From Bacteroidia bacterium (GTDB lineage: Bacteria; Bacteroidota; Bacteroidia; CAIKAF01), in assembly GCA_016742095.1 (NCBI GenBank), contig JACVCJ010000012.1, forward strand, positions 37,470-101,469: 64,000 bases of DNA. The letters run 5' to 3'. The notes under the pieces are model-generated. The model had not been told where the DNA came from. It searched no databases and was given only the letters and a program-made list of their open reading frames with translations. Both the position numbers and the translations under genes were made by a program. Below, in pieces: positions 1-8,526 of the stretch (within the stretch, counting starts at the first letter, position 1; every line of letters starts with the position of its first letter).

Positions 1-1
1 C

Positions 2-577
2 GCCCGTCTCTTCAAAGCGGACGATGGTATCGGTAAGGACCTGGACAGTCTGGCAGACGTAGTTACCTTCGGGGTGTTGCCCGGCTTTTTCCTGATGCAG
101 TACATACGTGCTTCCGGCTTTGAATGGGGGCTGCCTTTCGGCCCGGAATACATTGCCCTGCTGGTGCCCGTTTTTTCGGCCCTGCGCCTGGCCAAGTTCA
201 ACAACGATACGCGGCAGCGCACGGGGTTCCTGGGACTGCCCACACCGGCCAATGCCCTTATCATCGCTTCTTTTGTACTCTGGGCCCTGCCTGCAGGCGA
301 AAGCCGCTGGACCATGCCGGCCACTTTTCACGATGTATGGGTGATCACCGGTTTTATCCTGCTGATGTGCTTCCTGCTGGTGTCCGAAATTCCACTTATC
401 GCACTTAAATTCAAAGGCTTCGATATTAAAAAAGACTGGTTGAAGATCCTGTTGGTAATTCTTATACCGGTCATGGCCATTTTACTTAACTTTGGGGCCG
501 CGCTACCAAGCCTGATCTTATATATCGTTATTTCCTTTTTCAATCATAGAATGTATGAAATTCAAAGCCGAAATTGA
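2..577 (+). CDS. pssA: CDP-diacylglycerol--serine O-phosphatidyltransferase, 5' end cut by window
   Basis: Membrane enzyme that transfers phosphatidyl from CDP-diacylglycerol to serine, the entry to phosphatidylethanolamine synthesis. The open frame runs in from the window edge. Its first codons read AR-x8-G-x3-D-x3-D (bases 2-58), the second half of the CDP-alcohol phosphatidyltransferase catalytic signature, so the GTG at 74 is not the true start. Four to five hydrophobic helices follow (FFLMQYI, ALIIASFVLWAL, VWVITGFILLMCFLLV, ILLVILIPVMAILLNF), as expected for a polytopic enzyme. The 3' end overlaps purS by 23 nt, so the two are probably co-transcribed. Inference: PssA rather than another CDP-alcohol transferase, from helix layout and size; phosphatidylglycerophosphate synthase is less likely. 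Confidence 0.85.
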   Translation, partial: ARLFKADDGIGKDLDSLADVVTFGVLPGFFLMQYIRASGFEWGLPFGPEYIALLVPVFSALRLAKFNNDTRQRTGFLGLPTPANALIIASFVLWALPAGESRWTMPATFHDVWVITGFILLMCFLLVSEIPLIALKFKGFDIKKDWLKILLVILIPVMAILLNFGAALPSLILYIVISFFNHRMYEIQSRN

Positions 578-809
578 TGTAATGCCGCAGGACGCTCTGC
601 TCGATCCGCAGGGTAAAGCCGTGGCCAACGGGTTAAAGAACATCGGTCTGTCTGCCGTAGAGAACGTACGTGTAGGCAAACACGTAACACTGCTGATCGA
701 CGCCGCCGACAAAACGGCTGCCGAAGCCATCGCCGACGAAGCCTGCCGCAAACTGCTGGCCAACCCGGTAATGGAAGCCTATCGTTTTACGCTGGTTGAA
801 CAGGCTTAA
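555..809 (+). CDS. purS: Phosphoribosylformylglycinamidine synthase subunit PurS
   Basis: Small structural subunit (84 aa) of the three-part FGAM synthase PurS-PurL-PurQ in purine biosynthesis. The sequence has the family layout: beta strand KFKAEIDVMP, the D-x-QGKAV-xx-L segment around residues 16-26, the VRVGK turn, and a C-terminal helix with CRKLLANPVMEAY. The ATG at 555 lies inside the end of pssA (23-nt overlap), suggesting translational coupling. No purL or purQ is in view, so the complex must be completed from elsewhere in the genome. The length is normal for the family. Confidence 0.9.
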   Translation: MKFKAEIDVMPQDALLDPQGKAVANGLKNIGLSAVENVRVGKHVTLLIDAADKTAAEAIADEACRKLLANPVMEAYRFTLVEQA

Positions 810-820
810 TATACCACATC

Positions 821-1891
821 ATGCATCCCGAAAGTAAAGCGTTCCTCGAAGCTTACCTGAACAATGCCTCACCCACGGGTTTTGAAACGCCCGGACAGCA
901 GCTGTGGCTCGACTACCTGAAGCCGTATTCCGACGATTACATTACCGACGTGTACGGCAATACCGTAGCCGTGGTAAATCCCGGTGCCGCATACAAAGTG
1001 GTGATCGAGGCCCATGCCGATGAGATCAGCTGGTTCGTGAACTACATCAACGAAGACGGACTGATATACGTGATCCGCAACGGCGGCAGCGACCACCAGA
1101 TCGCACCCAGCATGCGTGTGAACATACATACGCAGAAGGGCATGGTACAGGGCGTTTTCGGATGGCCGGCCATTCACGTACGCAAAGCCGATAAGGAAGA
1201 ATCGCCGGCGTTAAAGAACATCATTGTGGACGTGGGCGCCTGCTCCCGCAAGGAAGTGGAAGAAATGGGCATTCATGTGGGTTGTGTGATGACCTACCGC
1301 GACGAAGTGATCTACCTCAACGACCGTTTCCTGTGCGGACGCGCGCTCGATAACCGTATCGGCGGTTTTATGATCGCCGAAGTGGTAAAACGCCTGCACC
1401 AGAACGGCGTTAAACTGCCTTTTACCCTGTATGCCGTAAATGCCGTACAGGAAGAAATAGGACTGCGTGGCGCCGAAATGATCAGCCGCCGCCTGAAACC
1501 GGATGTGGCCATTATTACCGACGTATGTCACGATACCACCACACCGCTGTACGAACCCCGGGAACAGGGCTACCAGCGCTGCAGTTCCGGCCCGGTGCTT
1601 ACCTATGGTCCGGCCGTGCAGAACAACCTGCTGAATATGATCATCGAAGTGGCCGGGGATAAGGGCATTCCTTTTCAGCGGGCTGCCGTAAGCCGCAGTA
1701 CGGGAACCGATACCGATTCGTTCGCATACAGCGGCGAAGGGGTAGCTTCGGCACTGATCTCCCTGCCGCTGAAGTACATGCACACTACGGTAGAGACCGT
1801 ACACCTCGACGATGTGGAGAACGTGATAAAACTGATGTACGAATTTGTAGTACAGTTACCCGCCGGGCACGATTTCCGTTATATCAAATAG
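821..1891 (+). CDS. M42 family metallopeptidase (aminopeptidase/endoglucanase-like)
   Basis: Cytoplasmic di-metal aminopeptidase of the M42 (FrvX/YsdC/PepA-glutamyl) family, 356 aa. Visible metal and catalytic elements are HADEISW (about residue 66), the central DNRIGG, the QEEIGLRGA general-base motif, and TDVCHDTTTP followed by SRSTGTDTD near the C-terminus. No signal peptide. It starts 11 nt after purS, so it probably belongs to the pssA-purS transcript. A strong intrinsic terminator follows at 1920-1954. Substrate preference cannot be read from sequence; M42 enzymes usually trim peptides from the N-terminus. Confidence 0.9.
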   Translation: MHPESKAFLEAYLNNASPTGFETPGQQLWLDYLKPYSDDYITDVYGNTVAVVNPGAAYKVVIEAHADEISWFVNYINEDGLIYVIRNGGSDHQIAPSMRVNIHTQKGMVQGVFGWPAIHVRKADKEESPALKNIIVDVGACSRKEVEEMGIHVGCVMTYRDEVIYLNDRFLCGRALDNRIGGFMIAEVVKRLHQNGVKLPFTLYAVNAVQEEIGLRGAEMISRRLKPDVAIITDVCHDTTTPLYEPREQGYQRCSSGPVLTYGPAVQNNLLNMIIEVAGDKGIPFQRAAVSRSTGTDTDSFAYSGEGVASALISLPLKYMHTTVETVHLDDVENVIKLMYEFVVQLPAGHDFRYIK

Positions 1892-1919
1892 GCTATTTTC
1901 AACTACATAATTAAACAGG

Positions 1920-1954
1920 GACCGTCTCGCTGTCAGCGAAACGGTCTTTTTTTT
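1920..1954 (+). terminator. Rho-independent terminator after the M42 peptidase
   Basis: Arms GACCGTCTCGCT (1920-1931) and AGCGAAACGGTC (1935-1946) pair with one mismatch around a GTC loop, followed by eight T. It closes the pssA-purS-peptidase transcript. Confidence 0.9.
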
Positions 1955-2015
1955 GGTTTGACTCCGGGTTTTGTTGCAAAAAGTGCAATAATTTATACTT
2001 TTAGTGTAAAATTTT

Positions 2016-2023
2016 TATATTTG
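2016..2023 (+). promoter_or_regulatory. -7 box (TATATTTG) for the XRE regulator
   Basis: Perfect TAnnTTTG 24 nt before the GTG at 2048. No clear -33 TTG at the right distance. The AT-rich bases just upstream (1978-2012) could hold an operator. Confidence 0.5.
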
Positions 2024-2047
2024 GTAGGTAAATTAAATTATTTCGTC

Positions 2048-2428
2048 GTGTTTGATGCATTAACCATAGGCAGTAATATCCGCAGGATGCGCGAACTGCG
2101 TAACCTGACCCAGGGGGCCGTAGCCCGTCAGCTTGGCCTTACCACGGCCGCATACAGCAATATCGAACGCGGGCAGACCGAAGTAACACTGAAACGTCTG
2201 TACGAACTGGCCGGGATCTTTAACACGGATGTAGACAGCCTCATTCACATGACGGAAGACCAGGTAGCCCGTTACCTGGGCGGTATGCCCCTGCCGGGAA
2301 AAGACCGCCGCCAGGCACAGGCCTGCAGCTATTGCGCCGACTACCGCGAAATGATCAGCCACCTGCGCGAAGAAGTAGAATTCCTGCGTACGCTCATCCG
2401 CAACGAAAGCCAGGTTCCGAAGAAATAG
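2048..2428 (+). CDS. XRE-family helix-turn-helix transcriptional regulator
   Basis: DNA-binding protein with an N-terminal Cro/C1-type HTH (about residues 9-62: IRRMRELRNLTQ, VARQLGLTTAAYSNIERG, LYELAGIFNTDVDSLI) and a C-terminal helix with CSYC and DYREMISHLREEVEFLRTLI, likely a coiled-coil dimerisation tail. The frame is open from 1958, but GTG 2048 is chosen because a -7 box lies at 2016-2023 and the HTH alignment begins just after it (126 aa). It stands alone; its target cannot be read from the context. Autoregulation is possible. Confidence 0.8.
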   Translation: MFDALTIGSNIRRMRELRNLTQGAVARQLGLTTAAYSNIERGQTEVTLKRLYELAGIFNTDVDSLIHMTEDQVARYLGGMPLPGKDRRQAQACSYCADYREMISHLREEVEFLRTLIRNESQVPKK

Positions 2429-2520
2429 CTTATAGCTTTCGGCTCATAGCTTTCCGGACTCCGGACTTCTTACTTCGGACGTATCATTACTCCTGGCTTC
2501 GGACTCCGGACTACAAACTT
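2429..2520. repeat. Degenerate dispersed repeat (TCCGGACTCCGG / TAGCTTTCGGCTCATAGC types)
   Basis: The gap holds TAGCTT-type units followed by several copies of a C(T)TCGGACT / CCGGACT word. The same words return at 18.5, 46.8, 50.6, 51.2, 52.1-52.9 and 63.9 kb, always between genes. It starts directly at the stop of the XRE gene. Confidence 0.6.
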
Positions 2521-2566
2521 TTTCTTATTTTAGCAGAAACCGAAATCAGAAATAGTAAAGAACATC

Positions 2567-3082
2567 ATGAAAAAACACGCATTTTACCTGTGCAGCGCTG
2601 CACTTGTCCTGCTGGCTTCCTGCACCAAAAAGGCAGAGTTCACGTATCAGCTCAGCAACCTGGATTTTGTTTTTGAAGCGCCCTATGCCGGTGCCGAAAC
2701 CAAATCTGCCGAAGCCATACTGAACCTCGACTCCGTTTTCAGGGCCAATAAAGCCGATATAAAACAGATAAAGGAAGTGAACCTGGACAATGTGAAATTT
2801 GAAATGCAGGATGGCCGCAACTTCGATAATTTTACCGGCCTTACCGTGGAATTCATGAGCGATAAAAACCCGACCCTGACCGTAGGCAGTATGGCCGAGG
2901 TGGAAAAAGGCGCCAGAGAAGTGACCTTCCAGGGATCGAAAGAAGCCGATGCCGATGCATTCTTCAACGAGGGCAAGTTCTTTGTGATGCTTACCTCCAA
3001 CATGAAGCCCGAAGACTCATTGTCGTATACGGTAAAGGGCAATCTTACGTTCAAAATAACAGCCGCTGCCAAGGCGGAATAA
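2567..3082 (+). CDS. Hypothetical SPII lipoprotein, 171 aa
   Basis: Not recognised beyond its export signal: MKKHAFYLCSAALVLLASC has a lysine-rich n-region, a hydrophobic core and a lipobox LLASC, so Cys19 should be lipidated. The mature part is mostly beta strand by appearance (FTYQLSNLDFVFEAPYAG, VKFEMQDG, LTVEFMSD, GNLTFKITAAA) and low in Cys. It is followed 27 nt later by the DUF2147 gene on the same strand; the two may be co-transcribed and both act in the envelope. No enzymatic motif seen. Confidence 0.75.
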   Translation: MKKHAFYLCSAALVLLASCTKKAEFTYQLSNLDFVFEAPYAGAETKSAEAILNLDSVFRANKADIKQIKEVNLDNVKFEMQDGRNFDNFTGLTVEFMSDKNPTLTVGSMAEVEKGAREVTFQGSKEADADAFFNEGKFFVMLTSNMKPEDSLSYTVKGNLTFKITAAAKAE

Positions 3083-3109
3083 TTGTATAACCGAAAAAAC
3101 TGAATTACG

Positions 3110-3562
3110 ATGAGAAAAGTATTGTTAACATGTATACTGGTACTGGCGGGGCAACTGGCCGTTTCGGCACAGGTACAGGAAGACTGGATCGTGGGCATCT
3201 GGACCCCCGGCCACGGCAAAGCCCGCGTGAAGATCGAAAAGATCGGGAATAAATATTTCGGCAAGACCGTATGGCTTAAAGAACCGAACGATCCGGAAAC
3301 GGGCAAGGCCAAAGTGGACAAGAATAACCCCGATCCGGCGCTGCGTAATACCCCGCGCCTGGGCCTGCGTATCATGAAAGATTTTGTATACGACGGCAAC
3401 GGTGTGTTCAGCGGCGGTACCATTTACGATCCGGAGAAAGGAAAGACCTATTGCGGAAAAATCACCATCACAAGCCAGACCACACTGGACATGCGTGGTT
3501 TTATCTGTGGCTTTAAAGCCCTGGGCCGCGAAGATACCTGGACGCGTTACAGCGGTCAGTAA
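3110..3562 (+). CDS. DUF2147 domain-containing exported protein
   Basis: 150-aa secreted or periplasmic protein. The signal peptide MRKVLLTCILVLAGQLAVSAQ probably ends at SAQ. The mature domain carries the DUF2147 (PF09917) pattern: GIWTPG near the N-terminus, a V-x-I-E-K-I-GNKYFGKTVWLKEPND strand pair, LRIMKDFVYDGNG, GGTIYDPEKGKTY, and a closing LxMRGF-x-GFKALGREDTW segment. The fold is lipocalin-like by family knowledge; the ligand is unknown. A terminator lies 24 nt downstream. Confidence 0.88.
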   Translation: MRKVLLTCILVLAGQLAVSAQVQEDWIVGIWTPGHGKARVKIEKIGNKYFGKTVWLKEPNDPETGKAKVDKNNPDPALRNTPRLGLRIMKDFVYDGNGVFSGGTIYDPEKGKTYCGKITITSQTTLDMRGFICGFKALGREDTWTRYSGQ

Positions 3563-3585
3563 GCGCTTCTATAACGTATTACAAG

Positions 3586-3617
3586 ATCCTGCCTGTGCGA
3601 ACGGGCGGGATTTTTTT
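3586..3617 (+). terminator. Rho-independent terminator after DUF2147
   Basis: ATCCTGCC (3586-3593) pairs with GGCGGGAT (3604-3611), one G-U pair, then seven T. Confidence 0.85.
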
Positions 3618-3762
3618 CGCCCGCTTCCCGGCAGCAGATCCCCGGGATGTTTAGACGAATGAAACAGGCTTGTTAAGCGCTCCAGTCTTTGAATGCCTTT
3701 CCCGGAGCGGGTTTCCCGCGATCCTGGAGAATTCTTTTCTTGCTCTTTTTTTAGACGCCCGT

Positions 3763-3795
3763 TTTGGACGCAAGCCGTATTATGCCCTACCTTTG
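3763..3795 (+). promoter_or_regulatory. Bacteroidota promoter for the DUF2807 gene
   Basis: TTTG at 3763-3766, 21 nt spacer, TACCTTTG at 3788-3795. Transcription should begin near 3800, which rules out the longer start at 3764 and supports ATG 3815. Confidence 0.8.
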
Positions 3796-3814
3796 TATTA
3801 AATTCAGAGTGATC

Positions 3815-4534
3815 ATGAAGAACATATATGTGCTATTACTGGCCGCAGTTACGGCAACCGCTTTTACTTCCTGTAAAAAGATCAACGGCAAAGGCAGTGT
3901 GATAAAGAAAACCTATACGCCCGGCGCCTTTACCATGGTTGACCTGGAAGGCAGCGGCGACGTAGTGCTGGTAAAGGATACCGAAACCTTTGTGGAAGTG
4001 GAAACGAACGAGAACGTTTTCGATGCGATCAAAGTAGAAGTAAAGGACAACCACGTGATCCTGGGTATTAAAAAAGGATATTCCCTCGGTACCGTGAGCA
4101 CACTGGTCTATTATGTGCATGCGCCTTCCATCGTGCAGGTGGGCCTCGACGGTTCGGGGAACATCAAAGGCGGCAGCGGCGGCATGATCAACGGGAATAC
4201 TTTTGCCGCCCGTATCGCAGGCAGCGGTAATATCGACATAAGCGATATCGGGGTGAGCACCCTCGAAGGCATCATTGCCGGTTCGGGTAATATGACCCTG
4301 GCGGGCAATGTACAGAACGCCAAACTGACCATTGCGGGCAGCGGCAACCTGAAAGCCTTCGGCGTGAACAGCGATGTGACCGATGCCACCATTTCGGGCT
4401 CGGGCAATATCGAAACCACCACCACACAGACGCTCAACGCCGTTATCAGCGGCAGCGGCGATATCCGTTACAAGGGAACACCTACGGTGAACGTAACGGT
4501 AGGCGGCTCGGGTAACGTAGTGAACGCCAATTAA
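3815..4534 (+). CDS. Head GIN domain-containing lipoprotein (DUF2807)
   Basis: 239-aa exported protein. MKNIYVLLLAAVTATAFTSC is a lipoprotein signal with lipobox AFTSC. The mature region has the DUF2807 beta-helix pattern: at least eight GSGN/GSGD turns (LEGSGDV, LDGSGNI, IAGSGNI, IAGSGNM, IAGSGNL, ISGSGNI, ISGSGDI, VGGSGNV) spaced about 18-25 residues apart, each a rung of a right-handed helix. The family is abundant in Bacteroidota; the function is unknown, probably surface or periplasmic binding. The start is fixed by the promoter at 3763-3795. Monocistronic, with a terminator at 4564-4603. Confidence 0.88.
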   Translation: MKNIYVLLLAAVTATAFTSCKKINGKGSVIKKTYTPGAFTMVDLEGSGDVVLVKDTETFVEVETNENVFDAIKVEVKDNHVILGIKKGYSLGTVSTLVYYVHAPSIVQVGLDGSGNIKGGSGGMINGNTFAARIAGSGNIDISDIGVSTLEGIIAGSGNMTLAGNVQNAKLTIAGSGNLKAFGVNSDVTDATISGSGNIETTTTQTLNAVISGSGDIRYKGTPTVNVTVGGSGNVVNAN

Positions 4535-4563
4535 GCAACAACCATTATTTTATGATAGAGGAT

Positions 4564-4603
4564 CAGAGGCCGGGACACACGAGGTTCCGGCCTCTGTGTT
4601 TTT
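4564..4603 (+). terminator. Rho-independent terminator after DUF2807
   Basis: Perfect 10-bp arms CAGAGGCCGG (4564-4573) and CCGGCCTCTG (4587-4596), then TGTTTTT. Confidence 0.85.
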
Positions 4604-4612
4604 ACAGGACAT

Positions 4613-4635
4613 AAAAAACCCCGCTTTCTGCGGGG
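4613..4635 (-). terminator. Rho-independent terminator after pdxA
   Basis: On the minus strand CCCCGC / GCGGGG arms (4619-4624 and 4630-4635) are followed by six T (A run at 4613-4618). It faces the terminator of the convergent DUF2807 gene. Confidence 0.85.
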
Positions 4636-4653
4636 TTGTCTATTCAAAAGGAA

Positions 4654-5715
4654 TTATTTCAGTTTGTTCAGTTCTTCGGGAGACAGCAGTGGCAGCGGAT
4701 TGCCTGAAACATCCTTATGCTGTTTCCGTTTGCGGTGAATATCGATGGCGGCATAAATGGCATTGCGCAGTCCGCTTTCATCGGCTTTGCCCTGTCCTGC
4801 GATATCAAAGGCCGTACCGTGGTCGGGTGAGGTGCGTACGAAAGGCAGTCCCATGGTATAATTGATACCTTCCATACCTGCGATCAGTTTAAAAGGCACC
4901 AGGCCCTGGTCGTGGTACATGGCCACCACGGCATCAAAGCGGTTGTAGGCGCCCGATGCAAAGAACCCGTCGGCAGGGAAGGGGCCCATTACCGGCAGAC
5001 CTTTGCTCTTCATCTGTTCAATGGCCGGGATAATGATCTCCTGCTCTTCTTTACCGAAAAGTCCTTCGTCGCCGTTGTGCGGATTCAGGCCCAGCACGGC
5101 GATCTTCGGTTTTTTAATGCCGAAATCGCTGAACAGGTGGCGGCTTATCTGTTCCAGTTTGGCGCTCACTTTTTCGCGGGTCAGCTGGCGGCTTACGTCC
5201 TGCAGCGAAATATGCCCGGTTACCAGGGCCACCCGCAGGTTGTTGTGTACCATCAGCATAATGGGTTCGGCGCCGGCGCGTTGGCCCAGGTATTCGGTAT
5301 GCCCGGTAAAGGTATTGAGGGCTTCTTTCTGTATATTGCTTTTATCTACCGGGGCGGTCACCAGCACGTCTATCCGGCCGGCCATCACATCGCTTACGGC
5401 GGCATCGAGGGACGAAAATGCGTATTTGCCTCCCATGGCACCACGGGCATTTCCCGGGTCAAATTTCACATCTTCCTGCCAGCAGTTGATCACATTGATC
5501 TTACCGTCGGGTATCTGCGAAGCGTCCTTTATGGCGTTAAAATGAAATTCCAGGTCCTTGATGCCTTTCTTGTAAAAGGAAAGCAGTTTGGTATTGCCGT
5601 AAATGACCGGGGTGCACAGTTCGGTGATGCGTTTATCGCCCAGGGCTTTAATGACGATCTCGGGACCGATGCCGTTGATGTCGCCAACCGTTATTCCTAC
5701 ACGTATCATGGTCAT
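4654..5715 (-). CDS. pdxA: 4-hydroxythreonine-4-phosphate dehydrogenase
   Basis: Cytoplasmic NAD-dependent enzyme of the DXP-dependent pyridoxal-phosphate pathway; it oxidises 4-phosphohydroxy-threonine to the precursor that PdxJ condenses. 353 aa, normal length. Family motifs: GDINGIGPEI at the start, TAPVDKSNI, TGHTEYL (metal His), LNPHNGDEG, AMYHDQGL (metal His), and TSPDHGTAFDIAG near the end. It lies 3 nt after pepA in the same direction, so it is co-transcribed with it. A second ATG six nt downstream (5709) is an equally possible start. A strong terminator follows. Confidence 0.95.
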   Translation of the reverse strand: MTMIRVGITVGDINGIGPEIVIKALGDKRITELCTPVIYGNTKLLSFYKKGIKDLEFHFNAIKDASQIPDGKINVINCWQEDVKFDPGNARGAMGGKYAFSSLDAAVSDVMAGRIDVLVTAPVDKSNIQKEALNTFTGHTEYLGQRAGAEPIMLMVHNNLRVALVTGHISLQDVSRQLTREKVSAKLEQISRHLFSDFGIKKPKIAVLGLNPHNGDEGLFGKEEQEIIIPAIEQMKSKGLPVMGPFPADGFFASGAYNRFDAVVAMYHDQGLVPFKLIAGMEGINYTMGLPFVRTSPDHGTAFDIAGQGKADESGLRNAIYAAIDIHRKRKQHKDVSGNPLPLLSPEELNKLK

Positions 5716-5718
5716 GGC

Positions 5719-7140
5719 TTACAGGCTTTTAATAAAGTCAAACAATAAACGGACGCCGTTCCCGGTGGCGCCTTTGCCGCGGTATCCGCTGTTGCGGCCC
5801 AGGAAGGCCGGTCCGGCTATATCGAGGTGTATCCAGGGATAATCCGTAAAATGCTCCAGGAATTTAGCGGCGGTGATCTGTCCGGCTTCGGGGCCGCCCA
5901 GGTTTTTGATATCGGCAATGTCCGATTTGATCATATCGCCGTATTCTTTCCACATCGGGAACCACACCAGGCGTTCAAAGGTGCGGCTGCCTGCGTCTTC
6001 GAGCTGTGTTTTGTATTTACCGGCATTCACTTCCATGGCGGCAATGGCTATATCGCCGATGGCGCGAACGGCGGCGCCGGTCAGGGTGGCCAGGTCGATC
6101 ACCAGTTCCGGGTTGAATTTTTTGGCATAATGCAGGGCGTCGGCCAGGATGAGGCGGCCTTCGGCGTCGGTATTGAGTACTTCTACGGTTTTGCCGCTGT
6201 ACATGGTGATCACATCGCCGGGCACCATGCTGTTGGCGCTGATGGCATTGTCCGTAAGCGGGGTAATGCCGATCACATGTACGGGAAGTCCGGCGGCAGC
6301 AACGGCGCGCAACGTACCGATAACGGCAGCGGCCCCGGCCATATCGCATTTCATGGTCTCCATACCGCTCGAGGGTTTCAGGCTGGCTCCGCCCGTATCG
6401 TACACCACACCTTTACCTACCAGTACCAGCGGTTTCTTGTTTTTTGCCTTAGCCGGTTTGTATTCCATGATCAGGAAGGCCGGTTCGTGGATACTGGCCT
6501 GGTTCACGCCCAGGATACCGCCCATTTTCAGTGATTCGATCTTCTTTTTGTTGAAGGCCTCGAACTTAATATTGTATCCGGCACACATGGCTTTGGCCTC
6601 TTTCACCAGTTCTTTTACGCCCAGGTGATTGTAGGGTTCGTTCACCAGGTCGCGGGTAAAATGCACCGCTTCGGCCAGTTTTTTCAGGCTTTGCAGATCG
6701 GCGCTGCCGTTGTACTGCAGTTTGAGGGCCTTTTCTTTGCCGTCCTTGTCTTTCTTTCCGAGGTAACGGTCAAAACTGTAGGCCGAAAGCAGGAAACCTT
6801 CCAGGAAGGCGTTCACCCAGGCGGCATCGGCCCCGGCATCGGCGATCTGTAAGGTATGGACTTTTTTACTTTTAAAGAAACTGAAGGCTTTGTTTCCCTC
6901 GCTGCGGGCAGCTTCGAGGCTCAGTGAGGTGTCTTTTTCGTCTTTCTGATCGGCCAGGTATACAAAGTGCGTATACAGGTTCAGTTCGGCATGGGCGCAG
7001 TCGCCTTCAAGCGCCTTCTGTACATAGGCTGTCTGTTCTTTGGACAGGCCCGCCTTTTTATCGGTCTTTTTATTTTTAATTAAATAGATGATATCGGAAC
7101 CGGGATCCACAGACTTACTGTTATGGAGCTGAATTTTCAT
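5719..7140 (-). CDS. pepA: Leucyl aminopeptidase, M17 family
   Basis: 473-aa cytoplasmic di-zinc aminopeptidase that removes N-terminal residues from peptides. The C-terminal catalytic domain shows VGKGVVYDTGG (metal Lys and Asp), MKCDMAGAAAV, and the M17 signature NTDAEGRL. The N-terminal domain (1-160) is the more variable macro-like part. No signal peptide. First gene of a pepA-pdxA unit (3-nt gap). A -7-like TACTTTAG lies at 7162-7169 on the minus strand, one base off consensus. Confidence 0.93.
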   Translation of the reverse strand: MKIQLHNSKSVDPGSDIIYLIKNKKTDKKAGLSKEQTAYVQKALEGDCAHAELNLYTHFVYLADQKDEKDTSLSLEAARSEGNKAFSFFKSKKVHTLQIADAGADAAWVNAFLEGFLLSAYSFDRYLGKKDKDGKEKALKLQYNGSADLQSLKKLAEAVHFTRDLVNEPYNHLGVKELVKEAKAMCAGYNIKFEAFNKKKIESLKMGGILGVNQASIHEPAFLIMEYKPAKAKNKKPLVLVGKGVVYDTGGASLKPSSGMETMKCDMAGAAAVIGTLRAVAAAGLPVHVIGITPLTDNAISANSMVPGDVITMYSGKTVEVLNTDAEGRLILADALHYAKKFNPELVIDLATLTGAAVRAIGDIAIAAMEVNAGKYKTQLEDAGSRTFERLVWFPMWKEYGDMIKSDIADIKNLGGPEAGQITAAKFLEHFTDYPWIHLDIAGPAFLGRNSGYRGKGATGNGVRLLFDFIKSL

Positions 7141-7236
7141 AGTTTCTCAATAATTTGGCCTCTAAAGTAGCAAAAAGGCGGCTATTCATTAAATTGTGAT
7201 GGAAAACTGCTGTTTTTTAGCGCTGAAAAGCCTGTT

Positions 7237-8526
7237 TCAGAGTACTTCGGCGGCTACAAATGTACTGCCGCCCACAAAAATAAGATCGGAAGTATCGGCC
7301 TGGCGCAGGGCTTCTTCCAGTGCCCCGGGTACCGAAGGTATCACCCTGCCGCGTAATCCGAAGGCTGCGGCCTGTTCTGCCAGTACTCCGGCATCCAGGG
7401 CACGGGGAATGGCCGCCTGTGTAAAATAATAGAACGCGTCCTGAGGCAGCATCTGCAGTATACCGCTTACGTCTTTATCGTTCACCATACCGATGACCAT
7501 ATGCAGTTGCCGGTGCGGAATGGTACCCAGTTGCTGAAGAATATACGAAATTCCGTTCTTGTTATGCCCGGTATCGGCAATTACCAGGGGATGCTGTTGC
7601 AGAATTTCCCAGCGTCCGCGCAGCCCGGTATTGCTTTTTACTTTCCGGATGCCGTTTGCCAGGGCCTCGTCGCTGATCTGCCAGCCCCGTTTGCGCAACT
7701 GTACCACGGCCGCATATACGCCGCGTATGTTCTGCAGCTGGTATTGCCCGGTAAGCGGACTCTCCCATACCTGTAACCCGGCTTCGGGGTCCTGCAGCAG
7801 GTAATCGGCATGGGGCGCGTCTGCCGTGAACGAACGTACGGATATATCGTACAACTGATCGGCAAAATAAATATCCGCCTGCATCTCGGCGGCTTTCCGG
7901 CGGAACACCTCTTCTGTTTCGGGTTGGGTCTCCGAAATCACCACAGGTATGCCCGCCTTGATGATGCCCGCTTTTTCCCCGGCGATCTCCGGCAGCGTAT
8001 TGCCCAGGAAGGCCGTATGGTCCCAGCCGATATTGGTGATCAGGCTCAGTTCGGGCGTAATGATATTGGTGCTGTCGAGCCGGCCGCCCATTCCGGTTTC
8101 GATAACGGCGATGTCCACCTGCTCCTCGCAGAAGTATTCAAAGGCGAGGCCCACCGTCATTTCGAAGAACGAGGGTTCGATCTCCCGGAAGAGTTCGCGC
8201 CGGGCCATGGTGAACGCAATTACTTTTTCTTCGGGGATCATCTGTCCGTTGATGCGTATCCGTTCCCGGAAATCGCGCAGGTGCGGCGATGTATACAACC
8301 CGGTCCTGTACCCGGCTTCCATCAGTACGGAGGCCAGTATGTGCGAGGTAGAGCCTTTGCCATTGGTGCCGGCCACGTGCAGGGAGCGGAATTTGTTCTG
8401 CGGATCGCCCAGGGCGCGGCAGAGGGCAATGGTATTGTGCAGGTCCTTTTTGTACGCGGCTCCGCCGATGCGCTGGAACATAGGCAGGGCATTGAAGAGA
8501 AAATCGAGGACTTGCTGGTAGGTCAC
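7237..8526 (-). CDS. folC: Bifunctional folylpolyglutamate / dihydrofolate synthase
   Basis: 429-aa Mur-ligase-family enzyme that joins glutamate to dihydropteroate or folates using ATP. Visible: N-terminal SLHVAGTNGKGSTSH P-loop, FEMTVGLAFEYF, ETGMGGRLDSTN, ITNIGWDH, and C-terminal ADTGHNKNG. Start codon is GTG at 8526 directly next to the TAA of the tonB-like gene (TAAGTG), so translation is probably coupled and folC is the last gene of the exbB-exbD-tonB transcript. Length is normal. Whether it serves both reactions depends on the absence of a second folC elsewhere. Confidence 0.94.
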   Translation of the reverse strand: MTYQQVLDFLFNALPMFQRIGGAAYKKDLHNTIALCRALGDPQNKFRSLHVAGTNGKGSTSHILASVLMEAGYRTGLYTSPHLRDFRERIRINGQMIPEEKVIAFTMARRELFREIEPSFFEMTVGLAFEYFCEEQVDIAVIETGMGGRLDSTNIITPELSLITNIGWDHTAFLGNTLPEIAGEKAGIIKAGIPVVISETQPETEEVFRRKAAEMQADIYFADQLYDISVRSFTADAPHADYLLQDPEAGLQVWESPLTGQYQLQNIRGVYAAVVQLRKRGWQISDEALANGIRKVKSNTGLRGRWEILQQHPLVIADTGHNKNGISYILQQLGTIPHRQLHMVIGMVNDKDVSGILQMLPQDAFYYFTQAAIPRALDAGVLAEQAAAFGLRGRVIPSVPGALEEALRQADTSDLIFVGGSTFVAAEVL